A stretch of 64,000 bases of DNA from Firmicutes bacterium HGW-Firmicutes-15 (lineage in GTDB: Bacteria > Bacillota > Syntrophomonadia > Syntrophomonadales > Syntrophomonadaceae). The stretch lies in NCBI GenBank assembly GCA_002840245.1, contig PHAA01000026.1, forward strand, positions 24,371 to 88,370. Reading direction: 5' to 3'. The position numbers were made by a program, and so were the translations under genes. The notes beneath the pieces are model-generated. The model did no database searches. It was given only the letters and a program-made list of their open reading frames with translations, and had not been told where the DNA came from. Below, one piece after another: positions 63,235-64,000 of this stretch (positions are counted from its first letter, which is position 1; each line of letters begins with the position of its first letter).

Positions 63235-64000
63235 ATGTTAAGAGATTTAAGAAATATTGGCATAATTGCCCACATTGATGCAGGTAAAACTACAACAACA
63301 GAACGCATTCTGTATTTTACTGGTCTGACCCATAAAATTGGGGAAACCCATAATGGGGAGAGCGTAATGGATTACCTGGATGTGGAGAAGGAACGCGGCA
63401 TAACGGTAACTTCTGCCGCCACTAAATGCGTGTGGAAGGGGACCAGTATCAACATTATCGATACGCCTGGACATGTGGATTTTACAGCCGAAGTTGAACG
63501 TAGCCTGCGCATACTGGATGGAGCAGTTGTTATATTCTGCGCCAAGGGCGGAGTTGAACCCCAATCGGAAACAGTTTGGAGACAGGCCGACAAATACAAA
63601 GTGCCCCGGATGGCCTATATAAATAAGATGGATGCTATCGGAGCAGATTTCTATAGGGTGGTTGAGCAGATTAATAAACGTCTGGGTTCAAACCCCTTGG
63701 TGTTGACTCTGCCAGTTTTTGAAGATGAAGCGTTTACAGGTATCGTTGATCTGATTAAGATGAACTACCAGACTTTCTCGGGTACCCTGGGTAATGAAGT
63801 TAAGGAAACCTCTATTCCGGAAGGTTATTTGGAAGAGGCTAAAAAATGGCGCTTAGAAATGATTGAAAGGCTGGCTGAAACCAGTGAAAGCCTTTTGGAG
63901 CTATATTATAACAATGAACCGATATCTGAAGCTATAATCATCGAGACGGTGAGAAAAAATGTTGTTAATGCAACGATGGTTCCAGTAATATGTGGCAGTT
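63235..64000 (+). CDS. fusA: Elongation factor G (or EF-G paralogue), N-terminal part
   Basis: The first 255 residues of a translational GTPase. G1 [12 protein letters not shown], the switch region [12 protein letters not shown]3 [11 protein letters not shown] and G4 NKMD are intact. It runs off the window. The gene stands alone, not in the str operon with rpsL, rpsG and tuf, and has [18 protein letters not shown] where the usual EF-G has a different insert, so it may be an EF-G2-type paralogue and not the main factor. GAGGAG precedes the ATG. Confidence 0.88.
   Translation, partial: MLRDLRNIGIIAHIDAGKTTTTERILYFTGLTHKIGETHNGESVMDYLDVEKERGITVTSAATKCVWKGTSINIIDTPGHVDFTAEVERSLRILDGAVVIFCAKGGVEPQSETVWRQADKYKVPRMAYINKMDAIGADFYRVVEQINKRLGSNPLVLTLPVFEDEAFTGIVDLIKMNYQTFSGTLGNEVKETSIPEGYLEEAKKWRLEMIERLAETSESLLELYYNNEPISEAIIIETVRKNVVNATMVPVICGS

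Overview
The window looks like a piece of chromosome from an anaerobic, low-to-moderate-GC Firmicute of the Syntrophomonas type (fatty-acid-oxidising Clostridia). The reasons are strong AGGAGG ribosome sites with ATG, GTG and TTG starts, an FMN riboswitch, a class-III-type soluble chemoreceptor, sporeformer-like gene families, and above all several beta-oxidation genes together with a membrane biotin decarboxylase. The assignment to genus is inference from gene content; no database search was possible.

Layout. 1-4070: end of a thioredoxin-fold gene, then a riboflavin operon (ribD-ribE-ribBA-ribH) behind a sigma-A promoter, FMN riboswitch and terminator. 4077-11865: a hypothetical secreted protein, then two divergent operons that together encode a glutaconyl-CoA-decarboxylase-type sodium pump: minus strand, biotin carrier, acyl(glutaryl)-CoA dehydrogenase and carboxyltransferase gcdA; plus strand, an ion transporter, two tiny one-helix proteins and the membrane subunit gcdB. 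12194-23288: a long beta-oxidation operon (CoA-transferase, sodium/solute symporter, a shortened crotonase, a large acyl-CoA dehydrogenase, thiolase, 3-hydroxyacyl-CoA dehydrogenase, crotonase, two more thiolases). 23478-32596: a small protein, a soluble chemoreceptor, a thioesterase, another crotonase, a dienoyl-CoA-reductase-like flavoenzyme and two transporters. 32754-35739: tRNA-Leu, a GC-rich segment able to fold, a DUF3791/DUF3990 cassette, a nitroreductase. 35899-40108 (minus): lactate permease, MerR regulator, UbiB-family kinase-like protein. 40606-45154: a sigma-54 activator and an orphan molybdopterin oxidoreductase. 45498-56218: membrane protein, diguanylate cyclase, a methyltransferase gene with an early stop, a phasin-like protein, a LuxR/MalT-type regulator, DUF2442, and a large S-layer-homology/FecR protein. 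56480-60532: DUF4405 membrane protein, RelE-type toxin-antitoxin pair, tRNA remnant, decayed RHS gene, tRNA-Ala, ferritin-like protein. 60614-64000: CapA-like protein, short tandem repeats, isochorismatase-like hydrolase and the start of an EF-G gene.

How it fits together. Six near-consensus sigma-54 (-24/-12) promoters stand in front of the biotin-carrier operon, the gcdB operon, the CoA-transferase/beta-oxidation operon, a crotonase, a carboxylate transporter and the molybdopterin oxidoreductase, and a CBS-PAS-PAS-AAA-Fis activator is encoded in the same window. This reads as a local sigma-54 regulon that controls acyl-CoA oxidation and sodium-coupled decarboxylation. The main oddities are a crotonase with a 26-residue internal deletion, a thiolase homologue lacking the second catalytic cysteine, a molybdoenzyme with a cysteine-to-methionine change in its iron-sulfur motif, and an unexplained structured region after tRNA-Leu.
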